A stretch of 64,000 nucleotides of DNA from JAKACA01 sp049510975. Its GTDB lineage: Bacteria; Actinomycetota; Acidimicrobiia; Acidimicrobiales; Bog-793. Under the pieces are notes generated by a model. It was not told where the DNA came from and did no database searches. It worked only from the letters and a program-made list of their open reading frames with translations. Positions 8,506 through 16,799 of the stretch are shown piece after piece. Numbering within the stretch: the first letter of the stretch is position 1; every line of letters starts with the position of its first letter. Location of the stretch: positions 1-64,000 of the forward strand of contig JBEKYM010000002.1 of NCBI GenBank assembly GCA_049510975.1, read 5' to 3'. The position numbers and the translations under genes were made by a program.

Positions 8506-9287
8506 AGACCGCTCGCATGATCGCCTCGGACCTCAAGTACCAGCAGATCAGCTACTGGCGGAACCCGCTCGGAGCGTTCTTCACGTTCTTCATGCCGATC
8601 ATGTTCCTGGTCATCTTCGGCAGCCTCTTCAACGGCCAGAAGGTGCCGAGAGCCCTCGGAGTCGGCTTGTCGCTCAGCTACGACCAGTACTTCGTGCCGG
8701 CCATCCTCACCCTCGGCGTGATCTCGGCCTGCTACTCCTACCTCGCCCTGCAGCTGTCGACCCAGCGCGACAGCGGCGTCCTGAAGCGCGTCCGCTCCTC
8801 GCCGCTGCCGGCGTGGGCCTACCTGCTCACGGTGATCCTCAGCTGTCTCATCCGCACGGCGGTCCTCGTCGGCATCACGCTCGGCGTCGGGTCCCTCTTC
8901 TACGGTCTGGTCGTTCCGGCGCACGCCACCGTGGCGCTCCTCGTCGTCCTCGGAGTCGCCTCGATCACCTTCAGCGCCATCGGGATCGCCATCACGGCCA
9001 TCATCCCGAACGCCGATGCCGCCCCGGCCGTCGTGAACGGCATCTACCTGCCCCTCATGTTCATCTCCGGCACGTTCTTCCCGCTGTCGCAGGGCTCGAT
9101 CCTGTACAAGATCGCCGCCTACTTCCCCGTGCAACCGTTCGTGAAGGCGTCCTTCATGGCGCTCGACCCCGAGGTGCACGGAACCGGCATCGCCTGGCAC
9201 GACGTGATCACGATGCTGATCTGGTTCGTCGTGGCCATCATCTTCGGCGTGCGCAAATTCAGATGGGTGCCGGCTCGCAAGAGCTGA
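8502..9287 (+). CDS. ABC-2 type permease
   Basis: Membrane partner of the preceding ATPase, 261 residues with about six hydrophobic segments. The N-terminal cytosolic helix, the first membrane segment (FFTFFMPIMFLVIFGSLF) and the motif NGIYLPLMFISGTFFPL are typical of ABC-2 permeases. The GTG start overlaps the ATPase stop by 4 nt. The gene ends 45 nt before the convergent sua5 stop. Confidence 0.9.
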   Translation: MKTARMIASDLKYQQISYWRNPLGAFFTFFMPIMFLVIFGSLFNGQKVPRALGVGLSLSYDQYFVPAILTLGVISACYSYLALQLSTQRDSGVLKRVRSSPLPAWAYLLTVILSCLIRTAVLVGITLGVGSLFYGLVVPAHATVALLVVLGVASITFSAIGIAITAIIPNADAAPAVVNGIYLPLMFISGTFFPLSQGSILYKIAAYFPVQPFVKASFMALDPEVHGTGIAWHDVITMLIWFVVAIIFGVRKFRWVPARKS

Positions 9288-9332
9288 GCGTGCCCGTTTC
9301 GGCTCCGTGGCCAGCCCGGCCCAGAGCCAGCC

Positions 9333-9935
9333 TCAGGGCCCTGTCGGGCCGCTGGCGGCGACGCGTTCGATCTCACTCAGCGCCAAGGCCCCCGCCCGCA
9401 GGCAGACGACGCCGCCGGCGCTGACAGCGACCACGGTCGAGGATTGGCCGTCGCAGAGACCGCCGTCGAGGATTGGCATCGAGCCGCCGAAGGCCGTCGA
9501 CACCGCACCGGCACTCTGGCACGGCGGCTGGCTGTGGCGGTTGGCGCTCGTCACGGCAAGCGGGCCGGTCACCGCCAGCAGCTCGAGCGCCAGCGGGTGC
9601 GCCGGGCAGCGCAGGCCGATCGTCGAGGCATCCCCGCCCAGCTCGTAGGCCACGGCCGGCCGCCGGCGGACGACGAGCGTGAGCGCTCCCGGCCAGTAGC
9701 GCTCCAGCAGCCGGAGCTCGGCGGCATCCAGCTCCGCCAGCGCCTCCGCGGCGGCCGTATTGGCCACGAGCACCGGGAGGGCGACGTCCTCCGGCCGTTC
9801 CTTGAGAGCGAAGAGCCGGTCCGTCGCCCCCGGCATGCCCGGGTCGACGGCCAGCCCGTAGACGGTGTCGGTGGGGATGGCGACGACCTCGCCGGCAGCC
9901 AGGGCGGCAACGGCTTGCGCCGCCGTGACGATCAC
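9333..9935 (-). CDS. sua5: L-threonylcarbamoyladenylate synthase (Sua5/YrdC family)
   Basis: Makes threonylcarbamoyl-AMP from threonine, bicarbonate and ATP for the t6A37 modification of ANN-decoding tRNAs. The 200 residues contain the YrdC hallmarks: PTDTVYGL, the basic KERPE segment, the GALTLV region and TSAN. It is the short YrdC form without the Sua5 C-terminal domain. The GTG start at 9935 overlaps the prmC stop (GTGA); the longer open frame upstream is prmC read out of frame. Linked to prmC as in mycobacteria. Confidence 0.92.
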   Translation of the reverse strand: MIVTAAQAVAALAAGEVVAIPTDTVYGLAVDPGMPGATDRLFALKERPEDVALPVLVANTAAAEALAELDAAELRLLERYWPGALTLVVRRRPAVAYELGGDASTIGLRCPAHPLALELLAVTGPLAVTSANRHSQPPCQSAGAVSTAFGGSMPILDGGLCDGQSSTVVAVSAGGVVCLRAGALALSEIERVAASGPTGP

Positions 9936-10852
9936 GCCGCTCGCCGCGCCACGAGCACCCGCGCCCGGCCGGCGAGGTCGTCGAGCACCTCGACGGAGGC
10001 ATAGGAAGCGGCCCCTCGCGCCAGCGCGAGCACCTCGCTCGCCTGATGAGGGGCGATCTCGACCACGAGCACACCGGCAGCGTGCAGCCACGCCGGCGCG
10101 CCGGCGACGAGGACGGAGATGGCTTCGAGACCGGTCGGGCCGGCGACGAGGGCGTCGTAGGGGTCGTACTCGCGCACCACCGGATCGAGCCCCGGCCACT
10201 CGTCGGTCGACAGATAGGGCGGGTTGGAGACCACGACGGCAAAACTGCCCGCCAGCCTCTCCGGCAGCGCCGCCCACCAGTCGCCTCGGAGCAAGTGCAC
10301 GCGGCCGCGGGCGTCCTCGTCCAACCGCTCGAGGTTCTCGGCTGCCAGGCTGAGCGCCTTCGGCGAGGCGTCGGTGGCAAAGACCTGCACACCGCGCCGT
10401 TCCGAGGCGATCGAAAGGGCGATCACGCCCGACCCGGTCCCGAGGTCAGCCACGCGAAACGGCGGGCCGGCGCCGTTCAACTCGGCCAGGGCAGTCTCGA
10501 CGACCGACTCGGTCTCGGGCCGGGGGACGAGCGCCCGCCCGTCGACGGCGACATCCAGCCCTCGAAACCCCCACGCCCCGAGCACCCATTGCAACGGCTC
10601 CCCCGCACGCCGGCGTTCGACGAGGACGCCGACCTCGGTTGCGAGCGCCGGCGGGGCGGCCTCGTCGAGGTGTCCGAGCAGCTCCGCCGACGTCACGGCT
10701 GCGACATGCTGCACGATGATGCGGGCTTCGTGAGCTTCGGGCAGGCAGCCGGCCGAATCGGCCAGCAGCTGCCGCCAGGTCCGGTCGCCGGAAGCACTGA
10801 CGTGGCCGGCAGGCCGACCGTTGCCGGGCGCCCCGCCCACGCGGCTGCTCAC
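9932..10852 (-). CDS. prmC: Release factor N5-glutamine methyltransferase
   Basis: SAM-dependent enzyme that methylates the Gln of the GGQ motif in class I release factors. The 306 residues show an N-terminal helical domain, the SAM loop ADLGTGSGVIALS and the catalytic SNPPYL motif. Its substrate gene prfA lies directly upstream and overlaps it by 4 nt, the standard arrangement. Confidence 0.95.
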   Translation of the reverse strand: MSSRVGGAPGNGRPAGHVSASGDRTWRQLLADSAGCLPEAHEARIIVQHVAAVTSAELLGHLDEAAPPALATEVGVLVERRRAGEPLQWVLGAWGFRGLDVAVDGRALVPRPETESVVETALAELNGAGPPFRVADLGTGSGVIALSIASERRGVQVFATDASPKALSLAAENLERLDEDARGRVHLLRGDWWAALPERLAGSFAVVVSNPPYLSTDEWPGLDPVVREYDPYDALVAGPTGLEAISVLVAGAPAWLHAAGVLVVEIAPHQASEVLALARGAASYASVEVLDDLAGRARVLVARRAA

Positions 10853-11910
10853 TCCCCGCCGAGCTGTCGAAACCGTTCGTCGTTGACGAGAGCGTCCGCG
10901 AGCTCGTCAAGATCGCCGAGCAGGACCTGGTCGAGCTTGTGGAGCGTGAGCCCGATGCGGTGATCCGTGACGCGGTTGTCCTTGTAGTTGTACGTGCGGA
11001 TCTTGTCGGAGCGGTTGCCGGACCCGACCTGGGCGCGCCGCTCCTTCGCGAGTGCCGCCTCCTGTTTGGCGCGCTCCTGCTCGTACAAGCGCGCCCGCAG
11101 CACGACCATCGCCCGTGCCCGGTTCTGGATCTGGCTCTTCTCGTCCTGCATGGCGACGGTCACCCCGGATGGCACGTGGGTGATTCGCACGGCCGAGTCG
11201 GTCGTGTTGACGGACTGGCCGCCCGGGCCGGTGGAGCGGTAGACGTCGATGCGGAGGTCGTTCGGGTCGATCTCGATCTCGACCTCGTCCGCCTCCGGGA
11301 GGACGTTCACGGCGGCCGCCGACGTGTGCACGCGGCCCTGCGACTCGGTCACGGGCACTCGCTGCACACGGTGGGTGCCGGCTTCGTGCTTCATGCGCTG
11401 CCAGGCGTCCTCGCCCTTCACGACGAAGGTGACCGAGTCGATCCCGCCCAGGTCCGACGAGCGGGCATCGAGCACGTCGACGCGCCAGCCGCGCCGCTCG
11501 GCATAGCGCTGGTACATGTCGAAGAGGTCCTTGGCGAACAGGTTCGCCTCCTCGCCGCCCTCCGCCCCGCGGATCTCGACGATGACGTTGCGGCCATCGT
11601 TGGGATCCTTCGGCAACAGCAGCGCCCGCAGCTTGTCCTCGAGCGCCGAGACCTCCTCGAGGGCAGCGTCGAGCTGTTCCGTGGCGAGGTCGCGCTCGTC
11701 GCCGACCGACTCGGCGTGCATCTCCCGAGCGGCGGCGACGTCGTTGGTGGCGTCGCGCAGCGCCCGCATCGTCTCGACGACGACCTCGAGCTCTTTGCGC
11801 CGGCGGGAGAGATCGCGAAGGGCGCGCGGATCACGCCCGATGTCGGGGTCGGAGAGCCGTCTCAGTACGTCGTCGTACTCGGCCTCGAATTGGGGGAGCC
11901 GTTCGAGCAC
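10849..11910 (-). CDS. prfA: Peptide chain release factor 1
   Basis: Recognises UAA and UAG and triggers peptide release. The GGQ motif is in STGPGGQSVNTTDSAV and the codon-reading tripeptide is PVT in RVPVTESQGR, the RF1 type rather than the SPF of RF2. Length of 353 is normal. The start is GTG at 11910. It is in the conserved rpmE-prfA-prmC order, 48 nt after the rpmE stop. Confidence 0.96.
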   Translation of the reverse strand: MLERLPQFEAEYDDVLRRLSDPDIGRDPRALRDLSRRRKELEVVVETMRALRDATNDVAAAREMHAESVGDERDLATEQLDAALEEVSALEDKLRALLLPKDPNDGRNVIVEIRGAEGGEEANLFAKDLFDMYQRYAERRGWRVDVLDARSSDLGGIDSVTFVVKGEDAWQRMKHEAGTHRVQRVPVTESQGRVHTSAAAVNVLPEADEVEIEIDPNDLRIDVYRSTGPGGQSVNTTDSAVRITHVPSGVTVAMQDEKSQIQNRARAMVVLRARLYEQERAKQEAALAKERRAQVGSGNRSDKIRTYNYKDNRVTDHRIGLTLHKLDQVLLGDLDELADALVNDERFRQLGGE

Positions 11911-11958
11911 GTCAGCAGGCTACCGACGCGCAGGTGCAAGCCGGGAAGGGCCTGGTGA

Positions 11959-12174
11959 TCAGGCTTTCTTGCCCTTGCGGCGGCCGTAGCGGCGCTCGAA
12001 GCGCTCGACGCGACCACCGGTGTCCACCAGCTTCTGCTTGCCCGTGTAGAACGGGTGGCACTCGTTGCACAGCTCGACGTGCAGGTCGGACACCGTCGAA
12101 CGGGTCTCGAAACTGTTGCCGCACGAGCAGTGCACCGTGGCGACGCCGTAGGTCGGGTGAATGTCGGTCTTCAT
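11959..12174 (-). CDS. rpmE: Ribosomal protein L31 (zinc-binding type)
   Basis: A 71-residue 50S protein. It has the zinc-binding cysteines as CSC (about 16 and 18) and CNEC (about 37 and 40), marking the C+ form rather than the zinc-free paralogue. The ATG giving MKTDIHPTYG was chosen; the longer open frame adds 20 residues with no counterpart. It is normally next to rho, but here an SDR gene lies between. Confidence 0.96.
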   Translation of the reverse strand: MKTDIHPTYGVATVHCSCGNSFETRSTVSDLHVELCNECHPFYTGKQKLVDTGGRVERFERRYGRRKGKKA

Positions 12175-12249
12175 GGCGATCTCCAGTCTATGGCCAGATT
12201 GACGGCGGGTGATCCGGGGCGCGGCACCACTCACAGCGAGCTGGCGCGC

Positions 12250-13023
12250 TCACAGGGTTGTCGTTCCGGGAACTCCGGCGATCAACCCTCCGTCGATGAC
12301 GAATTCGGCACCGGTGCAGTACCGGCTCTCGTCCGAAGCTAGATAACACACAAGGTCGGCTACTTCTTCCGGGCTGCCCATGCGCTTGAGGGGGATGTTG
12401 GCGACGTCGTAGGTGTCGCCGAAGTCGACGCCGAGGTTGACGGCGCTCAGCATCTCGGTGCCGCCGATGTAGCCAGGGTGGACGGAGTTGACGCGGACCC
12501 CGGCGGAGGCGAACTCGAGGGCGGCGACTTTCGTGAGCCCCGTGACGGCGAATTTCGAGGCGGTGTAGGCGCCTGCGAACGCCTGGCCGACGAGGCCGAG
12601 CATGGACGAGACGTTCACGATCGAACCCGATCCCGCAACCGCCATCAAGGGGGCGACGGTCTTGAGGCCGAGGAACACGCCGATCTGGTTGACCTCGACG
12701 GTCTCGCGGAACTCCTCGAGGGAGGTGGCCACGATCGGCAGGGCCCTGAGGATGCCGGCGTTGTTCACGAGGACGCCGATCGTCCCGAAGTGCTCGGTCG
12801 CTGCGGTCACCGCCTCCGCCCACGAGGCCTCGGAGCGGACGTCGAGGTGCAGGCCGAGACCGTCTCCGCCCAGCGACGCCGCCACCTCGGTGGCTGCGGT
12901 CCCGTTCAGGTCCCCGCAGACGACTCGGGCACCGTCGCAGGCGAGCCGGCGGGCCACGGCGGCGCCGATGCCGCGGCCGGCGCCCGAGACGAGTGCCACT
13001 TTGCCGGCGAGCCGGTCCCCCAT
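12250..13023 (-). CDS. Short-chain dehydrogenase/reductase
   Basis: NAD(P)-dependent oxidoreductase of the classical SDR family, 257 residues. The cofactor loop SGAGRGIG is near residue 14, NNAG near 88, and the catalytic Ser and YTASK (Tyr and Lys) follow. Asp in CGDLNG after the second strand suggests NAD(H) preference. ATG 13023 is preferred over 13050 because GAGAGG lies 7 nt upstream. Substrate cannot be told. It interrupts the usual rho-rpmE adjacency. Confidence 0.88.
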   Translation of the reverse strand: MGDRLAGKVALVSGAGRGIGAAVARRLACDGARVVCGDLNGTAATEVAASLGGDGLGLHLDVRSEASWAEAVTAATEHFGTIGVLVNNAGILRALPIVATSLEEFRETVEVNQIGVFLGLKTVAPLMAVAGSGSIVNVSSMLGLVGQAFAGAYTASKFAVTGLTKVAALEFASAGVRVNSVHPGYIGGTEMLSAVNLGVDFGDTYDVANIPLKRMGSPEEVADLVCYLASDESRYCTGAEFVIDGGLIAGVPGTTTL

Positions 13024-13063
13024 GTTCGCCCTCTCGTCGTCAGCCGCCATCCGGCTGGATCGT

Positions 13064-13143
13064 TTGGCCCGATCAGTTGGCTGTTATCAATCGGCCGTTG
13101 TCAATCGGCCGGATCAGTCGGCCGGATCAGTCGGCCGGATCAG
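13064..13143. repeat. 13/14-bp tandem repeat array over the rho stop codon
   Basis: Six head-to-tail units. Three are identical (TCGGCCGGATCAG at 13105, 13118 and 13131) and three are degenerate (13064, 13077 and 13091, of 13, 14 and 14 bp). The rho stop codon lies inside the last unit and the array ends 41 nt upstream of the SDR start. Each unit holds a CGGCCG palindrome. It may be a slippage product; a role in ending or processing the rho transcript is possible but unproven. Confidence 0.9.
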
Positions 13144-15203
13144 TTGGACGGTGCCGGCGCCTTGGCGATCTCGGCGAGGAACTCGTCGTTGGAGCGAGTT
13201 GTCTTGATCTTGTCGACGAGCAGCTCGAGGCCGGCGGCGGCGCTGCCCTCGGCACCGAGGGCGTTCAGCACTCGCCGGAGCTTCCAGACCTGCTGCAGCT
13301 GCGACCGGTCGAAGAGCAGCTCCTCGTGCCGTGTCGAGCTGGCATTGACGTCGATCGCCGGATAGATGCGGCGCTCGGCGAGCTTGCGGTCGAGGCGGAG
13401 CTCCATGTTGCCCGTGCCCTTGAACTCCTCGAAGATGACTTCGTCCATCTTCGAGCCCGTCTCGATGAGGGCGGTCGCAAGGATCGTGAGCGAGCCACCC
13501 TCCTCCACGTTGCGAGCGGCGCCGAAGAACTTCTTCGGCGGGTAGAGGGCGCCCGAGTCGACACCGCCGGACATGATGCGGCCGGTGGCCGGCTGGGCGA
13601 GGTTGTAGGCCCGAGCCAGACGCGTGATGCCGTCGAGGATGATCACGACGTCACGACCCATCTCGACGAGCCGCTTGGCCCGCTCCATCGTGAGCTCGGA
13701 GAGGGCGGTGTGCTCGTCGGCCGGACGGTCGAAGGTCGAGGCGATGACTTCGCCCTTCACGGAGCGGCGCATGTCAGTGACCTCTTCCGGCCGCTCGTCG
13801 ACGAGCAGGACCATGAGGTGCACACCGGGGTTGTTGAGCTCGACCGAGTGGGCGATCTGCTTCATGATCGTCGTCTTGCCGGCCTTGGACGGCGACACGA
13901 TCATGCCGCGCTGACCCTTGCCGATCGGCGAGATGAGGTCGATGATCCGCGCCGTCACGTTCGTCGGATCTTCCCGGTTCTCGAGGCGGAGCCGATCGTC
14001 GGGGAACAGCGGTGTGAGGTCCTCGAATCGGGGCCGGTCCTTCGCCTCGTCAGGAGTCATGCCGTTGATCGAGTCGATTCGCAGCAGTGCCGGGTACTTC
14101 TCGCCCGGAGCTGCTGGGCGGCAGGCGCCTTCGACGGCATCGCCGCGCCGGAGCGAGAAACGCCTCGCCTGGCTGACCGAGACGTAGACGTCCTTCGGGC
14201 TCGGCAGGTACCCGCTCGTGCGAAGAAACCCGTACCCCTCTTCCCTCAAGTCCAACAACCCCTTGACCGGAACGAGCTCGCCCGAGAAGGGCGCATCCGC
14301 CTGCGGGTTGCCGCCCTGGGGGTCGCGATCGAGTCGATCACGGCCGCGGCGGCGGCGGCTGCGACGGTTGCCGGCGTCGACCTGACCGCCCTGCAGCTGC
14401 TGGTTCTGGCCGCCCTGGTTCTGGCCGCCCTGACCCTGGCCGCCCTGACCCTGGCCGCCCTGCTGGCGTTGATGACGGTTCTGCTGCTGGTTGGGACGGT
14501 CGTTGTTGCCGTTGCGCTCGCTGTTGTTACGGTCCGGGCGCTCAGTGCGCTCGCCAGGGATGGCGACGCTGTCATCGTGTTCGAACCGGGCGACGCTCGA
14601 CGCCCGACCGCCTCCATTCGGGGCGGCGACTTCGGCGCCGGCACTCGCGCCGGTCTCGCGCCCGGCGCCGGCCGCACCACGCCGGCCCGGAGCCGATGGC
14701 GTCTCGTCGGCCGTCTCGTCGGACGCCTCCGGCGAAGAGCCGGATCGGTCCGGCGATGCGTCGATCTCGGCCACGGCCGCAGCACCGCTCGAGGCGACGT
14801 GGCGACCGGTGCCGTTACTGGCAGCACCCTCGTCCCCAGCGCCCGCGGCGCTGGCAGCGTCGTCGGTCGTGCCGGCCTCGTCGGCCGATGCCTTCGGCTT
14901 GGCAACGCGGGCGCGGCTCGTACGAGGCTTGGTGGCCTTGCCGTTGGCGGCGCTGCCGGCGTCGGTGGCGGGACCCTCGGCCGCGACGGCTTCGCTTGTG
15001 GAAGATGCCGGGCTCGCCGGTCCTCCGTTGTTGCCGTTGCGCTCGGCGCCAACTTCCACGCCGGCTGCTTTCAGGATCTGGTCGACGAGGTCGGCCTTCT
15101 TCGTGCGGGCGACTGGCTCCAGCGACATCGCCGTAGCGATCGCCTTGAGCTCCTCGCGCTCCTTACGCTCGAGTATCGAACGTTCGAGCTGCTCTCCGCT
15201 CAT
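13140..15203 (-). CDS. rho: Transcription termination factor Rho
   Basis: Hexameric RNA helicase that ends transcription. The 687 residues comprise an N-terminal Rho_N helical domain (about 1-50), a roughly 250-residue low-complexity insert rich in Ala, Glu, Asn, Gly, Gln and Arg (including several GGQ/GQGG repeats), the cold-shock-like RNA-binding domain (from about 311, with LREEGYGFLR) and the RecA-type motor with Walker A PSKAGKTT (about 437-445) and LLVDERPEEVTD. Such inserts are known in actinobacterial Rho. ATG 15203 is preceded by GAGAGGAA at 4 nt; the frame stays open upstream to 15437 but that is leader sequence. Confidence 0.95.
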   Translation of the reverse strand: MSGEQLERSILERKEREELKAIATAMSLEPVARTKKADLVDQILKAAGVEVGAERNGNNGGPASPASSTSEAVAAEGPATDAGSAANGKATKPRTSRARVAKPKASADEAGTTDDAASAAGAGDEGAASNGTGRHVASSGAAAVAEIDASPDRSGSSPEASDETADETPSAPGRRGAAGAGRETGASAGAEVAAPNGGGRASSVARFEHDDSVAIPGERTERPDRNNSERNGNNDRPNQQQNRHQRQQGGQGQGGQGQGGQNQGGQNQQLQGGQVDAGNRRSRRRRGRDRLDRDPQGGNPQADAPFSGELVPVKGLLDLREEGYGFLRTSGYLPSPKDVYVSVSQARRFSLRRGDAVEGACRPAAPGEKYPALLRIDSINGMTPDEAKDRPRFEDLTPLFPDDRLRLENREDPTNVTARIIDLISPIGKGQRGMIVSPSKAGKTTIMKQIAHSVELNNPGVHLMVLLVDERPEEVTDMRRSVKGEVIASTFDRPADEHTALSELTMERAKRLVEMGRDVVIILDGITRLARAYNLAQPATGRIMSGGVDSGALYPPKKFFGAARNVEEGGSLTILATALIETGSKMDEVIFEEFKGTGNMELRLDRKLAERRIYPAIDVNASSTRHEELLFDRSQLQQVWKLRRVLNALGAEGSAAAGLELLVDKIKTTRSNDEFLAEIAKAPAPSN

Positions 15204-15255
15204 CGAGTTCCTCTCTTGTTGAGACTCGGTCTGCTGGTGATGGTGTTGCTGAACG

Positions 15256-15287
15256 ACCCTCGCGTCCCCGCCCGTCCGGGCGAGGGT
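15256..15287 (-). promoter_or_regulatory. Hairpin in the rho leader
   Basis: Perfect 8-bp arms ACCCTCGC (15256-15263) and GCGAGGGT (15280-15287) enclose a 16-nt GC-rich loop, 53 nt upstream of the rho start. It could act in autoregulation of rho, which is controlled by attenuation in several bacteria, or simply shape the leader RNA. Confidence 0.45.
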
Positions 15288-15577
15288 GAGCGCAGAGGCA
15301 TCCACCCCCGGCAGCGACTTCGTGTCGCCGCCTCCGCTTCGACCTTCGATCGGTGCCATGCCGCCATGCGGCTCCTCGAACCCGACCGGCGCTGCTGATC
15401 TGGTTCGGATGGCTCCGGAGTCAAAGGACGCTTGCATCCCGTCGGCGCGACTGGGAAAGGAGGGGAAACGCGGTGGAGGGTGCAGACCGAAAACTCCGGC
15501 GATTCCCGCCCGCCCTCAGCGGTTGCCCCAGCAAAGCTCTGTGGGGCCGCCCCCGCGACGACGAGGAAGACAGGTTC

Positions 15578-15606
15578 ATGCTAGCGCCGCACGCCCGACC
15601 GGGCAA
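15578..15606 (-). promoter_or_regulatory. Putative sigma70-type promoter for rho
   Basis: On the minus strand TTGCCC (15606-15601) and TAGCAT (15583-15578) are separated by 17 nt. Transcription would start near 15571, giving a leader of about 370 nt before the rho ATG. The match is moderate, and in GC-rich DNA such boxes can be chance. Confidence 0.4.
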
Positions 15607-15679
15607 CAACCCCCCGGCACCGTCCGCCGGCACTGCAGCCAACTGTACCGCTTCGGTTGCCCCGAGCCGGCGCGCGGCC

Positions 15680-16753
15680 TCAGAGGCCGAGTGCCGCCAG
15701 CACCGACGCCGTGTCAGCCGGGACGGCTGCCGGGACTTCCACCTGATCGATGGCAAGCCCGGGATCCTTCAACCCGTTGCCGGTGAGGACACAGACCACA
15801 GTGGCGCCTTCCGGCACTCCGAACTTCAGCAGACCGGCCACAGACGCAGCCGAAGCGGCCTCGCAGAAGACTGACTCCTCTCTCGCCAGCCACCCGTAGG
15901 CCTCCAAGATCTCGTCGTCGGTGACGGCTTCGATGCGGCCGCCGGATTCGCTCGACGCCGCCGTGGCTCCGTACCACGACGCCGGGTTGCCGATACGGAT
16001 CGCCGTGGCGATCGTCTGGGGGTCCTCGACCGGCTTGCCCTCGACGATCGGAGCCGCCCCGGCCGCTTGGAAGCCGAACATCTTCGGCAGGCGGGTGGCA
16101 CGACCCGCCGCCTTGTACTCGCAGTAACCACGCCAGTAGGCAGTGATATTCCCAGCGTTGCCCACGGGGATGCAGTGGACGTCCGGAGCGTCGCCGAGCA
16201 CGTCGACGATCTCGAACGACGCCGTCATCTGGCCGGCGATCCGATCCGGGTTGATGGAGTTGACGACGGTGACCGGCGCCCGCCCGGGCAGGTCGCGGAC
16301 GATGTCGAGGGCGGCGTCGAAGTTCCCCCGGATCTGGATCACGGTGGCGCCGTGCACGAGCGCCTGGGCCAGCTTCCCGAGGGCGATGTGACCGTCGGGG
16401 ATGAGGACGACGCATCTCATGCCGGCCCGGGCGGCGTAAGCGGCCGCCGAGGCGGACGTGTTGCCCGTGGACGCGCACACGACGATCTCGGCCTTCGCCT
16501 CTGCCGCCTTCGAGATGGCAAGCGTCATGCCGCGGTCCTTGAACGACCCCGTCGGGTTGGCTCCTTCGATCTTCAGCCACACCTCTGCGCCCACGCGCTC
16601 GGAGAGCCGGCTCGCTCGGAGCAGCGGCGTGCCGCCCTCCTGCAGCGTGACGACCGGCGTTGCTTCGGTGACCGGCAAGTACGAGCGGTACTCCTCGACG
16701 ACGCCCCGCCAGGCGCGCAGCGCCGGCGGCGGCGCCTCGGACGCCGCGCTCAT
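15680..16753 (-). CDS. thrC: Threonine synthase
   Basis: PLP lyase converting O-phosphohomoserine to threonine; 357 residues, the short form common in actinobacteria. The PLP lysine is in NPTGSFKDRGM and the phosphate-binding loop is GNAGN. It follows hom by 30 nt on the same strand. Its substrate needs homoserine kinase (ThrB), which is not encoded in this window. The start ATG lies in a 17-bp tandem repeat; of three ATGs produced by the repeat only 16753 is in frame. Confidence 0.94.
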   Translation of the reverse strand: MSAASEAPPPALRAWRGVVEEYRSYLPVTEATPVVTLQEGGTPLLRASRLSERVGAEVWLKIEGANPTGSFKDRGMTLAISKAAEAKAEIVVCASTGNTSASAAAYAARAGMRCVVLIPDGHIALGKLAQALVHGATVIQIRGNFDAALDIVRDLPGRAPVTVVNSINPDRIAGQMTASFEIVDVLGDAPDVHCIPVGNAGNITAYWRGYCEYKAAGRATRLPKMFGFQAAGAAPIVEGKPVEDPQTIATAIRIGNPASWYGATAASSESGGRIEAVTDDEILEAYGWLAREESVFCEAASAASVAGLLKFGVPEGATVVCVLTGNGLKDPGLAIDQVEVPAAVPADTASVLAALGL

Positions 16754-16799
16754 CTGGACGCCGCGCTCATGTGCTCGCCGGGCTCATGTGCTCGCCGGC
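16739..16799. repeat. 17-bp tandem repeat at the hom-thrC junction
   Basis: About three and a half units of period 17. GGACGCCGCGCTCAT is at 16739 and 16756, and a 17-bp perfect copy beginning GCTCATGTGC is at 16765 and 16782. The array covers both the thrC start codon and the hom stop codon, so unit gain or loss would change the spacing and the C-terminus of hom. Confidence 0.8.

Larger units (their letters stand above)
15204..15679. other. 476-bp non-coding stretch between thrC and rho
   Basis: No convincing gene is seen. It holds the putative rho promoter and the long rho leader with a hairpin, and the 3' flank of thrC. In many actinobacteria thrB (homoserine kinase) sits here; neither strand shows the GHMP kinase motif P-x-x-x-G-L-x-S-S-A. 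Confidence 0.7.

Noticed and set aside
12993..15398. 801-codon plus-strand open frame
   Set aside because: Antisense to rho; no recognisable fold and coding motifs on the other strand are clear.
15204..15679. A degraded thrB
   Set aside because: No GHMP-kinase motif was found in any frame of the gap.
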